NCBI GenBank assembly: GCA_035944555.1
Contig: DASZAY010000015.1
Coordinates: forward strand, 1-64,000
Direction of reading: 5' to 3'
From: CADCWK01 sp035944555
GTDB taxonomy: Bacteria > Chloroflexota > Chloroflexia > Thermomicrobiales > UBA6265
DNA: 64,000 nt
Shown: positions 8,643 to 17,097 of the stretch, in pieces
Layout: each line of letters begins with the position of its first letter
How positions within the stretch are numbered: position 1 is the stretch's first letter
Notes under the pieces: model-generated
Database searches by the model: none
What the model saw: the letters and a program-made list of their open reading frames with translations, nothing else
Told to the model about the DNA's origin: nothing
Made by a program: the position numbers and the translations under genes

Positions 8643-9380
8643 ATGAACGCCACATTTCCCATCGTCCCGGTACTGGATGCGATCGAACACGCGGTCTCGG
8701 ATCTGCCCAAGGCGTCGATGCACGAGCTTGCCGACGACGGGTTCCAATCACTGTTCCAGCAGGTCGTTGCCTGCCTGATCTCCATCCGGACCTACGAAGA
8801 AGTGACGATGCCCATCTGCCAGGCGCTGTTCGCCGTGGCACCGGATCCGGCCGCCATGTTGGCGCTCGGTGAGGACGGCGTGCTGGACATCATCCGGCGG
8901 TCTACGTTCGCCGACCGCAAGGCGGGGCAGATCATCGCCATCGCCCGCGAGACGATCGAAACCCACGGCGGCGAGATCCCCTGCGACCGGGACATCGTCC
9001 TCGGCTTCAACGGGATCGGACCGAAGTGCGCCAACCTGGCCCTCGGCATTGCCTGCATGCAGTACGGCACGGCCATCGCGACTGGTGGTGCTGGTGGTGG
9101 CTCGGGAGACGGGGTCCCCGGTGAAGGGCCGACCTACCGGCCGATCTCGGTCGACATCCATGTCCATCGAGTAACCAACCGCTGGGGAGTAGTGAATACG
9201 AAGACGCCGGAGAAGACGACCATCGCTCTGGAGGCGGTTCTGCCACCTTCGGAGGACGTGCGTATCAACCGGCTCCTCGTGCCGTTCGGGAAGTTCATTT
9301 GCACCGGGAACAGGCCGAAGTGCTCGACGTGTCCGGTTCGTGACGCATGCGCACAGGTGGGGGTGACGAATCCGCGCTGA
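8643..9380 (+). CDS. Endonuclease III-like DNA glycosylase/AP lyase with an internal insertion
   Basis: A 245-residue HhH-GPD base-excision repair enzyme. The helix-hairpin-helix is FNGIGPKCANLAL with Lys128 at the lyase position, Asp171 in SVDIHVHRVTNRW is the catalytic aspartate, and Cys220, Cys227, Cys230 and Cys236 form the C-x6-C-x2-C-x5-C iron-sulfur loop. Between the HhH and the catalytic Asp lies an extra segment of about 25 residues rich in Gly (ATGGAGGGSGDGVPGEG) that ordinary Nth lacks. The usual LSAQATD helix start is replaced by ISIRTYEE. A GGAGGG site precedes the ATG. A decayed relative lies at 14711-14998. It probably acts on oxidised pyrimidines, though the changed helix may shift specificity. 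Confidence 0.85.
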   Translation: MNATFPIVPVLDAIEHAVSDLPKASMHELADDGFQSLFQQVVACLISIRTYEEVTMPICQALFAVAPDPAAMLALGEDGVLDIIRRSTFADRKAGQIIAIARETIETHGGEIPCDRDIVLGFNGIGPKCANLALGIACMQYGTAIATGGAGGGSGDGVPGEGPTYRPISVDIHVHRVTNRWGVVNTKTPEKTTIALEAVLPPSEDVRINRLLVPFGKFICTGNRPKCSTCPVRDACAQVGVTNPR

Positions 9381-9608
9381 CACAGCGTGTTCTGGCACGA
9401 GCCGCGTTCAGATCCCGGTAAAGATCAGCGCCGGTGGTCGGGTAGAACCGCCAAGGTGATCATGGGGCTGCGACAGCAGCAAGCAGACACCGTCAGCAAT
9501 AAGAGAACCGCGTCGCCTCCTTTGGTCCAGACCGGAGGACTTCAGATGGTCTTGACGTAAGGGCGTTGTGCAGACTTTGGCAACCAGCTTTTGCACGCCG
9601 GTGCCGTA
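9381..9608. other. Gene-free stretch
   Basis: These 228 bases, between the plus-strand endonuclease gene and the minus-strand YyaL-like gene, show no convincing gene or promoter. Confidence 0.4.
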
Positions 9609-9626
9609 CGGTGCCAAGCGGCACCG
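9609..9626. terminator. Short hairpin just beyond the YyaL-like gene stop
   Basis: CGGTGCC and GGCACCG pair around a 4-base loop (AAGC), 5 bases beyond the minus-strand stop at 9631. It is a short GC-rich stem with no U-run, so a terminator role is tentative. Confidence 0.4.
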
Positions 9627-9630
9627 GCCA

Positions 9631-11373
9631 TCAGTGTGGGAGATCTGCGAACCAGTGGTCAGAGCCTCTGGCGAGCGACCGGCGCATTTCTGTGGTGGCG
9701 ACGGCGCACTCCACAAATCTGGGTTCTCCAGTCAGGGCCCCAAGCTCCCCGAACCCCTCGGCAAGCGTGCCTAGAGTTGACGGCAACAAATCATCTATGT
9801 TTGCCCGGCTCGGAACGGTGGTACCGAGGTAATCGCTCCAACCGGAATTGGTCCACCAGGACGCCAGGAGAATGTCGGCGAGCTGCCGAGCCATCATGGC
9901 CCAGCGTTCTCCACAACCTGCCTTGTTCGCCTCAACAAATGCCGCCAGGAGCGCAGCCTGGTCCTCCAGCCAATAGGCCGGCGCAGATGTGTAGTTCGTT
10001 CCGCGCGCGTATCCCGTGGCTGTATCGAGGCGGTCTCCAACGAGCCGCTCCAGAATTGCAGCGGTCGCGGTGACGTCCACGCCATCGGACCAGGTGCCGG
10101 CCTTTAGCAACCAGCGCACCGTCTCCGCTCGCCAGCTCAGAGCCGACACGGTGATGGCTCGGGGAGCGGGGCGACGCAAGCGTGCCATTCGCAGTTCGGC
10201 GCGACCCCGCGCCAGCCGTGTCCTCAGTACGTCGAGGCTTTCATGGCTGAACCGGGTCATATCCTCCATCTCGACGACCCGTCTCAGGGCTTGTCGATGA
10301 TGAACTGGCTTGAGGTCGTGATGTAGTGTGACGACCTGTACGAGCGTTGGGTCAAGCGTGTCAAGGATCTCCTTCGACGTCCAGGTGTAGTAACCGGTGT
10401 CGGAGCTGATGACATCCACATCCTCGCGCAACGCCGCCGTGCAGAACGAAATCAGCTGTGACGCGATCTCTCCGTAGGTGTCGACTTCAAGTTGGGCCGC
10501 CGCGCGAGCATAGACGGAAGCAAGCTGCGCGTTCAGCGGGATCGGCTTTTCGAAATGCGGGACGGCCCAGAGCTCGTCCCGCGTGCACCGGTGGAAGCCG
10601 CGATCAATCTGGTCCCAAATGCCGCCGCGGATCATTGCATCGAGCGTGGTCCGGAGCCAGGCAGCGAGATCCTGCGGAAGGTCGCCGGCGGCCTGAATGT
10701 CGAGCAGCGACCAAAGCAGCATGGGATGGGTATGCTTCGGAGTTTCTTGGATCCCACCCCGCCGGAAATCGAGGCGTTCGCGGAGCGGTCCCCACCCGGG
10801 TGTCAGATGGTTTTCATTGGAGGACGTCGCATTGTCTGCCGAGAGTTCGCGGGATTCGGCGACGATGTCGGCCGCGTTGCTCTCATAGGACTCGGCGAGT
10901 GACGAAATGAGGGAAGCGAGTGAGGGGAAGGTGTCGTCGGCCTCGACGTTCATCGTCGAGTAAGACAGGATCGGCAGTCCCTCGTGAGTCAGAAACATTA
11001 TCAGCGGTGGTCCCGCCGTGCCGGTCTGAGCTATGGCGACCGATCGCCACGTGGCTACAAGGTCCGGTCGCTCGTCCCGATTCACAAGCACCGGCACGAC
11101 CCGGTTGGTCACCAGGTCACGCAGCTCAACGTCCTGCTGGACGCGAAGAGCGACCCGCTGGGCGCTGTTTGCCCACCTCGGCTCGGCGAACGCGAGGATA
11201 GGGAGCTTCCGGCGCCGTGCTTCCTCCCGTGCTGCATCCCATGTTCGCCAGGGAACAGCGTCAGCGATATCAGGGAGGTTGGTGCTCGTTCCGGGCTGCA
11301 CACCGGGCAATGTCAGCTCGAGTGACGTGCGGCGATTGGGTTGCATAAGCCTCTCGTCGAACGACGCTGACAC
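9631..11373 (-). CDS. Reduced YyaL/DUF255-type thioredoxin-domain protein
   Basis: A 580-residue protein matching the YyaL (DUF255, SSP411-like) family: a thioredoxin-like N-terminal domain and a six-hairpin glycosidase-like domain. The family motif is seen as GGIWDQIDRGFHRCTRDELWAVPHFEKPIPLNAQLASVYAR (read in parts), followed later by SDTGYYTWTSKEI. It is about 100 residues shorter than usual members. The thioredoxin region (WDAAREEARRRKLPILAFAE) has no CxxC or the family's W-C-H-V motif, reading WANSAQRV instead, so redox function is probably lost. The start is a GTG at 11373 with no good ribosome site; an ATG at 11346 is an alternative. Its function is unknown. Confidence 0.7.
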   Translation of the reverse strand: MSASFDERLMQPNRRTSLELTLPGVQPGTSTNLPDIADAVPWRTWDAAREEARRRKLPILAFAEPRWANSAQRVALRVQQDVELRDLVTNRVVPVLVNRDERPDLVATWRSVAIAQTGTAGPPLIMFLTHEGLPILSYSTMNVEADDTFPSLASLISSLAESYESNAADIVAESRELSADNATSSNENHLTPGWGPLRERLDFRRGGIQETPKHTHPMLLWSLLDIQAAGDLPQDLAAWLRTTLDAMIRGGIWDQIDRGFHRCTRDELWAVPHFEKPIPLNAQLASVYARAAAQLEVDTYGEIASQLISFCTAALREDVDVISSDTGYYTWTSKEILDTLDPTLVQVVTLHHDLKPVHHRQALRRVVEMEDMTRFSHESLDVLRTRLARGRAELRMARLRRPAPRAITVSALSWRAETVRWLLKAGTWSDGVDVTATAAILERLVGDRLDTATGYARGTNYTSAPAYWLEDQAALLAAFVEANKAGCGERWAMMARQLADILLASWWTNSGWSDYLGTTVPSRANIDDLLPSTLGTLAEGFGELGALTGEPRFVECAVATTEMRRSLARGSDHWFADLPH

Positions 11374-11375
11374 GA

Positions 11376-11407
11376 CATATGGGGATGGAGTACTCCATCC
11401 CCATATG
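11376..11407. terminator. 32-base perfect palindrome
   Basis: CATATGGGGATGGAGT is followed directly by its exact complement, giving a 16-bp stem with no loop. It lies between the stop of the minus-strand GMC gene (11429) and the start of the YyaL-like gene (11373), so it can terminate the first or act as an operator for the second. Confidence 0.7.
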
Positions 11408-11428
11408 CGTGGACGCCGCCCCGTACCG

Positions 11429-13180
11429 CTAGCTGAATGCTTGCGAGTCGGTCAGGTCGATCTTGCCCTGGAGCACCGCCTCGGCGGTCCAGTAGGAAAG
11501 GGTCCAGATCGTCTCAGTCGGGTTATGACCGGACATCGTTGGCAGTAGCGCTCCACCTCCGACCAGAATGTTCGGGATCTCCCACATCTGGCCATAGCGG
11601 TTCGTCGCCGAACGAGACGGGTCACTGCCCATGCGCAGCCCCCCGGTGTCGTGGGTCATCGAGGCAGTTGGACGTGGCGTCGGACTTCCCCAGATTCGAG
11701 CGGCGCCGGCTGCCTGCAGGATCCCGCTCGCCTTCTCGAAGAGGAACCTGGACATGCGGATTTCGTTCTGCTTGGCCTGGCGATGCACTCTGGCGGCAGG
11801 GACGCCGTACTGATCCACATAGTTCGGGTCCAGGTCGATGTAGCTGGACTCGTACGGCATAGGCTCCGGCAGGATCTGCAAGGAGATGATCCGGTTGAAG
11901 TTCTCGAGCCAGTAATCCTTGAAGCCGCGGCCCCAGTTCGGCACGTCCGGCGGATGGATCCGATATGCCTCCAACGGGTGACGCTGGCTCGGGGACCCAA
12001 TGAAGGCGCCGCGGACGAAGAAGTCATCGTCGGAAAGCTGCATCTTCTCTTCCGCGTTGTTCTCGCCGTTGTAGTCGTCGAGCCCCTGACGTTGCACTGC
12101 CGGTCCTGCCCAGCCGTTCAGGTACCGGTCGTCGAAGTAGGCGCTTACGCTCGGCCCGGAGCGGTTCATGAAGAACTTGCCGACCTGGCCGTTGCCGGTG
12201 ATCCCGGAATAGAGCAAGGTGCGGACGTTCTGAAAGGTGTAGGCGCCCATATAGAAGATGTCGCCCGGCTGGGTGTGCAACTCCCCGGTCAGCAGGTCGA
12301 GGTAGTCGACACTGACTGCCCGGCCGTTTTCGTGGTTGATCCGCAGGACATGGCTGTTAGCCCGGACCTCCATGTTGCCCGTCGCGAGGGCCGTCGGCAG
12401 CAATGCCACCAGTGAACTCGCCTTGGAGTCATTCCAGCAGCCGTAGGAAGTGCAGAAGGCACAATAGGTGCAAGCCGGTCGCTGGAGACCGTCCGGGTTG
12501 GTGTAGGCCTCGGTGTTGATGGCCGTAGGAACATGGAATGGCTTGAGACCCAGCTTGAGCGCGCCCTCGCGAAAAGTGATGTCGGTGGCGTTGTCGCGAA
12601 GCGGGCGCATCGGAAAGTCGCGTTGGCGCGGCGCTTCGTACGGGTTGCCTTCTTCCGGGTTCACCGGGCGGATCTGGCCCTGAATGTTGCCGGCCCAGCC
12701 TCCGACGCCGACGTGATGCTCCATCTTGTCGTAGTAGGGTTCCAGCTCGTCGTAGGTGATAGGCCAGTCCGTGATGTCGGCGCCATCCTCCTCCAGATAG
12801 GCAAGGCGCTCCTTGCCATACGTCTCTTCAAGCGTGGTGCGGAGCTTGAAATCGTCGACGTAATAGCGCCACGACTGGCCAGACCAGTGTACGGACGCGC
12901 CGCCCACCATGTTCGCCATCACGTTGCTCGCGGGGCGGGCCACCTGATCCGTGCTGGTCCGAAAGGTCATCGCGACCTCTGACTGTTTTGGAATCAGCTC
13001 GTCGCGCTGGACGAAGCGAAGGGTGTCAAACGTCCGGCCAGAGAAGTCGTCGGTCGTCCTGTGCTCACCGCGCTCCAGGGCCACGACCGAATACCCCGCC
13101 TTGGTCAGCTCGGTTGAAAAGGGACCCGCCGCCGCGCCATATCCGATGATGACGACGTCCTTCTTCGGCTGCAGTGCCAT
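11429..13180 (-). CDS. GMC family oxidoreductase (gluconate 2-dehydrogenase catalytic-subunit type)
   Basis: A 583-residue FAD-dependent alcohol or sugar-acid dehydrogenase. The N-terminal FAD loop is VVIIGYGAAAGPFSTEL. The C-terminal GMC signatures are THDTGGLRMG and the terminal SGHNPTETIWTLSYW, whose His is the usual catalytic base. No signal peptide is seen; such subunits are typically carried out of the cell by a Tat-signal partner, and the next gene downstream of the promoter side (13212-14072) is that partner type. The two genes are 31 bases apart. No cytochrome c subunit, normally the third component, lies in the window, so the electron acceptor is unknown. Substrate is likely a sugar, sugar acid or polyol. 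Confidence 0.88.
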   Translation of the reverse strand: MALQPKKDVVIIGYGAAAGPFSTELTKAGYSVVALERGEHRTTDDFSGRTFDTLRFVQRDELIPKQSEVAMTFRTSTDQVARPASNVMANMVGGASVHWSGQSWRYYVDDFKLRTTLEETYGKERLAYLEEDGADITDWPITYDELEPYYDKMEHHVGVGGWAGNIQGQIRPVNPEEGNPYEAPRQRDFPMRPLRDNATDITFREGALKLGLKPFHVPTAINTEAYTNPDGLQRPACTYCAFCTSYGCWNDSKASSLVALLPTALATGNMEVRANSHVLRINHENGRAVSVDYLDLLTGELHTQPGDIFYMGAYTFQNVRTLLYSGITGNGQVGKFFMNRSGPSVSAYFDDRYLNGWAGPAVQRQGLDDYNGENNAEEKMQLSDDDFFVRGAFIGSPSQRHPLEAYRIHPPDVPNWGRGFKDYWLENFNRIISLQILPEPMPYESSYIDLDPNYVDQYGVPAARVHRQAKQNEIRMSRFLFEKASGILQAAGAARIWGSPTPRPTASMTHDTGGLRMGSDPSRSATNRYGQMWEIPNILVGGGALLPTMSGHNPTETIWTLSYWTAEAVLQGKIDLTDSQAFS

Positions 13181-13211
13181 GGAATGTCTCCTTCGACCCG
13201 GTCATCGGATG

Positions 13212-14072
13212 CTAAAGGTCGGCGATGCTCTGGATTGGGATATCCAGCGGGGCATCGAAAGACAGCTGGTGCTCCTCAGTGTGCACGTAGTACGGGCCAC
13301 CGTACTTGAGGTCGGCCCAGACCCGCTTGTCACGGTTGCCGCCATATGCCGGATCGGCGAACAACCCTTCGATGGTGTGGGTGAGGAAGATTTCGAGGAA
13401 GCCGGAAAGGTCACCGACCTCAGGTGGGGAGCCACCGGCGAGGATCGGAGCGCCGGTGATGGTCTCGACGGCGTTCTGAGCGCCTTCGGTTTCCTGGCCA
13501 CTGGCTGCGGGCGTCCCCTGATCGCCGGGGAGCGGCATGCCCTCGACCCCGAGGTTTGCGGGGCCGCCTTCCGGTGTGGCGGCGATCGGGGTAGCCACGG
13601 GGTTTGCAACGATCGGGGTCGCCGCGAGAGTTGCCGCGATCGGGGTGGCGCCGGCCGCGACCTCCGGTACGCCGAGATGCGTTTCCAGGAACGCCAACTG
13701 CTGTTCGATATCTAGGTCAGCGAACCTGGCGCCGTATTCCGCATTGGCCGCCTGATCAACCCAGTCGAGCCCAATGCGATAGATCGGCTGCAGATCGATG
13801 TATGCACCACTCAGTGCTCGATCGATATAGAAGGCTACCCCGGCATCCCGACCACCTACCGTGGCGTCATCACCGGGCCAGATCTGTTCCGCAAGTGCTT
13901 CCACCGTCGGTACTTCGCCGGGACTCAGGAACGTGTAGGCCGAGAGAAGGGGGTCGGCTTCCTGGGCGAGGATGTCCCGGCTATACGCAGCCGACACAAT
14001 CAACGCAGCCGTTGACCCTGCAGCCCCTTTCAGGAACGTTCGTCGATCCAGCTCATTCAGTGGTCTAGGCAT
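13212..14072 (-). CDS. Gluconate 2-dehydrogenase subunit 3-like protein with Tat signal
   Basis: A 286-residue small subunit for the adjacent GMC enzyme. It begins MPRPLNELDRRTFLKGAAGS, a classic twin-arginine signal, followed by a hydrophobic segment ending near ILAQEAD. The body has the subunit-3 pattern: TFLSPGEVPTVEALAEQIWPGDD near the N-terminus, and LTHTIEGLFADPAYGGNRDK near the C-terminus. A linker around residues 155-190 repeats ATPIAAT-like units. The frame is open to 14249, but the ATG at 14072 with GGAGAG 5 bases upstream starts the Tat signal correctly. It precedes the GMC gene in the transcript. The Tat signal probably exports the folded complex. Confidence 0.85.
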   Translation of the reverse strand: MPRPLNELDRRTFLKGAAGSTAALIVSAAYSRDILAQEADPLLSAYTFLSPGEVPTVEALAEQIWPGDDATVGGRDAGVAFYIDRALSGAYIDLQPIYRIGLDWVDQAANAEYGARFADLDIEQQLAFLETHLGVPEVAAGATPIAATLAATPIVANPVATPIAATPEGGPANLGVEGMPLPGDQGTPAASGQETEGAQNAVETITGAPILAGGSPPEVGDLSGFLEIFLTHTIEGLFADPAYGGNRDKRVWADLKYGGPYYVHTEEHQLSFDAPLDIPIQSIADL

Positions 14073-14710
14073 GTGTTCTCTCCGGCAAGAATCGGGAAGA
14101 CCTGTCACCGAGATCATCCGGTCCAGTTGTCGAGATGGTGTCTGAGAATGCACCTCCTCAGAGCGGGACTGGAGCGCCTCATTCCACGACACGCCCGCGG
14201 ATCGGGATGAGGGAATCGTCCAGTCATGAACACTTTTCCAGCATAGCACAGGCTACATCCACTGTAGTTGTGTCCGAAATATTTGCGAACGCCGGGGAGG
14301 GACGTGCCGCAAATGGCTTCATGGCTACGTGTCCGGTGCGGCCACTGTCCATCGGTCAGGTTTCCCTATCGGTGGAGCCGAGCCGTCGGGTCAGCATGGG
14401 AAGGCCGAACTCTGCATCCCAGCACCCCCAGTGGTTGCAAGGGATAGCGGCCGTGATTTGAACCAGCAGGCTGCGCCGCGATCCAGACTGACCTGCTCCT
14501 CTCCATCTGCGGCATTCAGAACCGGAAACCGATAGAACATCGTCCCTCGCCGGTTGCAAGTGGAAGAGGGCGCAGTGTCAGCCGCGGTAGCCAAATAGGA
14601 TGCCAGTGATCGGTCTGTCACCACTTCCCAGTGCGGCATGTCGAGAAGTGGATCGCTCGGGACATCCTTGTTTACGATCGACCGGTCATGTCGCGATTTC
14701 TTACCCACCA
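14073..14710. other. Gene-poor stretch upstream of the Tat subunit
   Basis: About 640 bases with no supportable gene. The part next to 14072 should carry the promoter of the GMC operon; a TATGCT-like hexamer is present on the minus strand near 14243, with no clear -35. The frames in 14300-14700 lack ribosome sites and domain similarity. The right end grades into the endonuclease remnant. Confidence 0.4.
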
Positions 14711-14998
14711 CTCACCGCGGCCAAAATCAAGGCCGGGAGCCGAGCCGCACGCGTGCTGGTCGAAGACGACACACACGATTTGCGCTCGTGGCGGAAATGA
14801 GCAGCCGTACCAGGTGAAGGCATCGGCATCGCTCGCGAACTGCCGCTGGTCAGCGTCGACATCCACGTCCACCGCATCGCCAACCGCTAGGTCTACATCG
14901 AAACCCGTACCCCGGAACAGCGCACCATCGCGCTCGACGTAGTGGTGCCCGACGACCAGAAGGTCCGGATCAATTGGCTGCTCGTCCCGCTCGGCTCG
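14711..14998 (+). pseudogene. Decayed endonuclease III-like gene, paralogue of the gene at 8643-9380
   Basis: One frame across this stretch aligns with the 8643 protein. LTAAKIKAGSRAARVLVEDD matches its FADRKAGQIIAIARETIE region, VPGEG matches the insertion motif of that protein, and VSVDIHVHRIANR then RTPEQRTIALDVVVPDD and VRINWLLVPLGS match its second half (29 of 50 positions identical from the SVDIHVHR block on). The frame has two stops, TGA at 14798 and TAG at 14888, the latter at the Trp codon. The HhH loop has been deleted, and the iron-sulfur cysteine loop and the N-terminus are gone. It cannot make an active enzyme. Confidence 0.8.
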
Positions 14999-15165
14999 CG
15001 AGTGATGCGCGCGGATCGGGGTCACATCCTCGCGCTGACTCGTGGTCCTTCCAGCCCCTTGATCTCCGGCAAGCGCGATTCCGACCGTTGGAGTTGGATA
15101 TCCGACGTTTGTCGTCGGAGATGCCCCGGCGGCGCGAACGACCCAGGCAGGAGGAGGCGATCACC

Positions 15166-16308
15166 ATGAATCGGCGTCAACTCGATCGGCGACACGTACT
15201 CGGGATTGTGGGAGCGACGGCACTGGCGGGCGTGGTGGCGCCGCGCCTCGCGTTGGCCGGCACGGCCGCCGGCGACGTGACATCCGCAGCTGGCTCGACG
15301 CCCGCTACCACCCTTGGTGCCGGGACTGACCCGCTGATCCCGCCTTCTCCTGGAGCGCTTGGCGCGCCGCCGACGCCGCCTCCTACGATATCGACCGCCG
15401 AGGGTGCCGCGCCAATGGCGACCGTCCTTGACCAGTACGATGCCTATGGGACCGATGCCGGTCCCGGCGAGTTCCCTCGCGTCGTCCGCCACGCAATGGG
15501 GGAGACGACAATCGAATTGGCCCCGCAGCGCGTCGTAGTGCTGGACACCGGCGAGCTGGACGCAATGGTCCAGGTGGGGCTGACCCCGGTGGGGACCGCG
15601 GAGTACACGGATGCCGGACTGGCGACCTACATCACGGACGCGGTAGCGGACGTGCCGATCGTCGGGCTGACCGCCGAGCCGGACCTTGAGATGATCGCCT
15701 CGCTGGAGCCGGACCTCATCCTGTCCAGCAACCTCCGCAATGAGGAGATCTACCCGCAGCTGTCGCAGATCGCGCCGACGGTGTTCGCCCTGCAGCCTGG
15801 CGTCTCGTTCCGGCCCAACTTCCGGCTCTACTGTCAGGCGACAGGTCGCGAGACCGAAGGCCTCGCTGTGGTGAACCGCTACGCCGAGCGCGCCCGGGTC
15901 CTCAACGCCGCCCTCCCGGCTGAGCGCCCGTCAGTCACGGTAGTCAACGTCCGGGCCGACCACGTTCGCATTTACCAGCGGGCCAACTTCTCCGGCATGG
16001 TCCTCGACGATCACGGCTTTCCCCGTGACGAAGCGTCCAACGTCGACGACTTCGCCTTGTACCCCAGCATCGAGGAACTGGGCTCGGTCGTGACCGGTGA
16101 CCTGATCGTCCTCGCGGTCCAGGCACCTGAGAGTAATCCGTTCGCGGCGGAACTTGTCGCCGGGGACATCTGGAACCTGCTGCCCGCCGCCCAGGCTGGC
16201 AACGTGCTGACCGTGGACGCGACCGCCTGGATCGGCGGGATCATGTACGGCGCGGCCTTCCGGATCCAGGATGACCTGGCCAGCTGGTTCGGCGTGTCCC
16301 TGTCCTGA
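15166..16308 (+). CDS. Iron-siderophore type ABC transporter substrate-binding protein (FecB/FepB family)
   Basis: A 380-residue exported periplasmic-binding-fold protein. It starts MNRRQLDRRHVLGIVGATAL, a Tat-like signal, followed by a long Thr/Pro-rich linker (to about residue 90). The TroA-type binding domain has GETTIELAPQRVVVLDTGEL and later DLEMIASLEPDLILSSNLR, the standard siderophore-binding pattern. The frame is open to 14974, but GGAGGAGG lies about 8 bases before the ATG at 15166, and the signal peptide begins there. No permease or ATPase gene adjoins it. A siderophore-interacting protein gene lies 6.4 kb away, which suggests iron acquisition. The ligand is not identifiable. Confidence 0.86.
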   Translation: MNRRQLDRRHVLGIVGATALAGVVAPRLALAGTAAGDVTSAAGSTPATTLGAGTDPLIPPSPGALGAPPTPPPTISTAEGAAPMATVLDQYDAYGTDAGPGEFPRVVRHAMGETTIELAPQRVVVLDTGELDAMVQVGLTPVGTAEYTDAGLATYITDAVADVPIVGLTAEPDLEMIASLEPDLILSSNLRNEEIYPQLSQIAPTVFALQPGVSFRPNFRLYCQATGRETEGLAVVNRYAERARVLNAALPAERPSVTVVNVRADHVRIYQRANFSGMVLDDHGFPRDEASNVDDFALYPSIEELGSVVTGDLIVLAVQAPESNPFAAELVAGDIWNLLPAAQAGNVLTVDATAWIGGIMYGAAFRIQDDLASWFGVSLS

Positions 16309-16325
16309 CCGGCAGGCTGGTCCGC

Positions 16326-16331
16326 TATCCT
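16326..16331 (+). promoter_or_regulatory. Putative -10 element of maf (leaderless transcript)
   Basis: TATCCT ends 6 bases before the ATG at 16338. Since transcription starts about 6-8 bases after a -10 element, the message would begin at the start codon. No ribosome site is present. A CTGACC about 15 bases upstream is a weak -35. Confidence 0.4.
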
Positions 16332-16337
16332 GTGCGC

Positions 16338-17048
16338 ATGACGAGACCAGCGCAGCCGCCCGTGCCCCATCGACCGATCGTGCTCGCCAGCAGCTCTCCC
16401 CGTCGCCGGGTGTTGCTCGGCGAGCTGGGGGTCCGCTTCACCGTCCGGATCAGCGATCTCGACGAGGGCATGACCGCTCCAGCGGAGCCCGCAGCCTACG
16501 TCGCGTCACTGGCCCGGCAGAAGGCTCAGATCGTCGCCTGGGAAGCGCTGCCCGATACGGTCGAGGTCCCCGCCGACCTGGCCCCGCTGGTCATCGGTGC
16601 TGACACGGTCGTCGTCCTGGACGACGAGATCCTCGGCAAGCCCACTGATGCCGGGGATGCGGACCGGATGCTACGACGGCTCCGGGGCCGCTCACACCAG
16701 GTAATGACTGCGGTCGCGCTCATCGACACCATCGACCGGTCGATCGAGGTCCGGACCGTCTCATCCGATGTCCACATGGCGGACTTCCGGGACGACGATC
16801 TCGCGGCGTACATCGCGACCGGCGAGCCCCTGGACAAGGCCGGCGGCTACGGCATCCAGCGGGGGACGGCCCACCTGATCACCGGTTTCTCGGGCTGCTA
16901 CACGACCATCGTCGGCTTCCCGGTCTGCGAGGTCGCGTCACTGCTGCTCGGCGCCGGCATCACGCTGCGCGGGGAGGCCCCATACTGCCGCCTGCCCGAC
17001 GGACGACCGTGTCCGCACGAACTGGCCATGTCCAGCACTCGGGACTGA
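16338..17048 (+). CDS. maf: Maf family nucleotide pyrophosphatase
   Basis: A 236-residue cytosolic enzyme hydrolysing non-canonical or UTP/dTTP nucleotides to monophosphates. It opens with the family signature IVLASSSPRRRVLLGELGV, has the VIGADTVVVLDDEILGKP catalytic segment, and ends the core with GGYGIQRGTAHLITGFSGCY. A C-terminal tail of about 20 residues (CRLPDGRPCPHELAMSS) is extra. There is no Shine-Dalgarno; a TATCCT hexamer 6 bases before the ATG suggests leaderless transcription. A GTG two codons upstream (16332) is a possible alternative start. Confidence 0.93.
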   Translation: MTRPAQPPVPHRPIVLASSSPRRRVLLGELGVRFTVRISDLDEGMTAPAEPAAYVASLARQKAQIVAWEALPDTVEVPADLAPLVIGADTVVVLDDEILGKPTDAGDADRMLRRLRGRSHQVMTAVALIDTIDRSIEVRTVSSDVHMADFRDDDLAAYIATGEPLDKAGGYGIQRGTAHLITGFSGCYTTIVGFPVCEVASLLLGAGITLRGEAPYCRLPDGRPCPHELAMSSTRD

Positions 17049-17097
17049 CATTACCACGGCCGCCGCCGGGCGGCCGACCGGAACCGGGAGGGCATTG

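Noticed and set aside
14391..14711. A 106-codon minus-strand frame
   Set aside because: No ribosome site, no similarity, and its right edge abuts the endonuclease remnant on the other strand.
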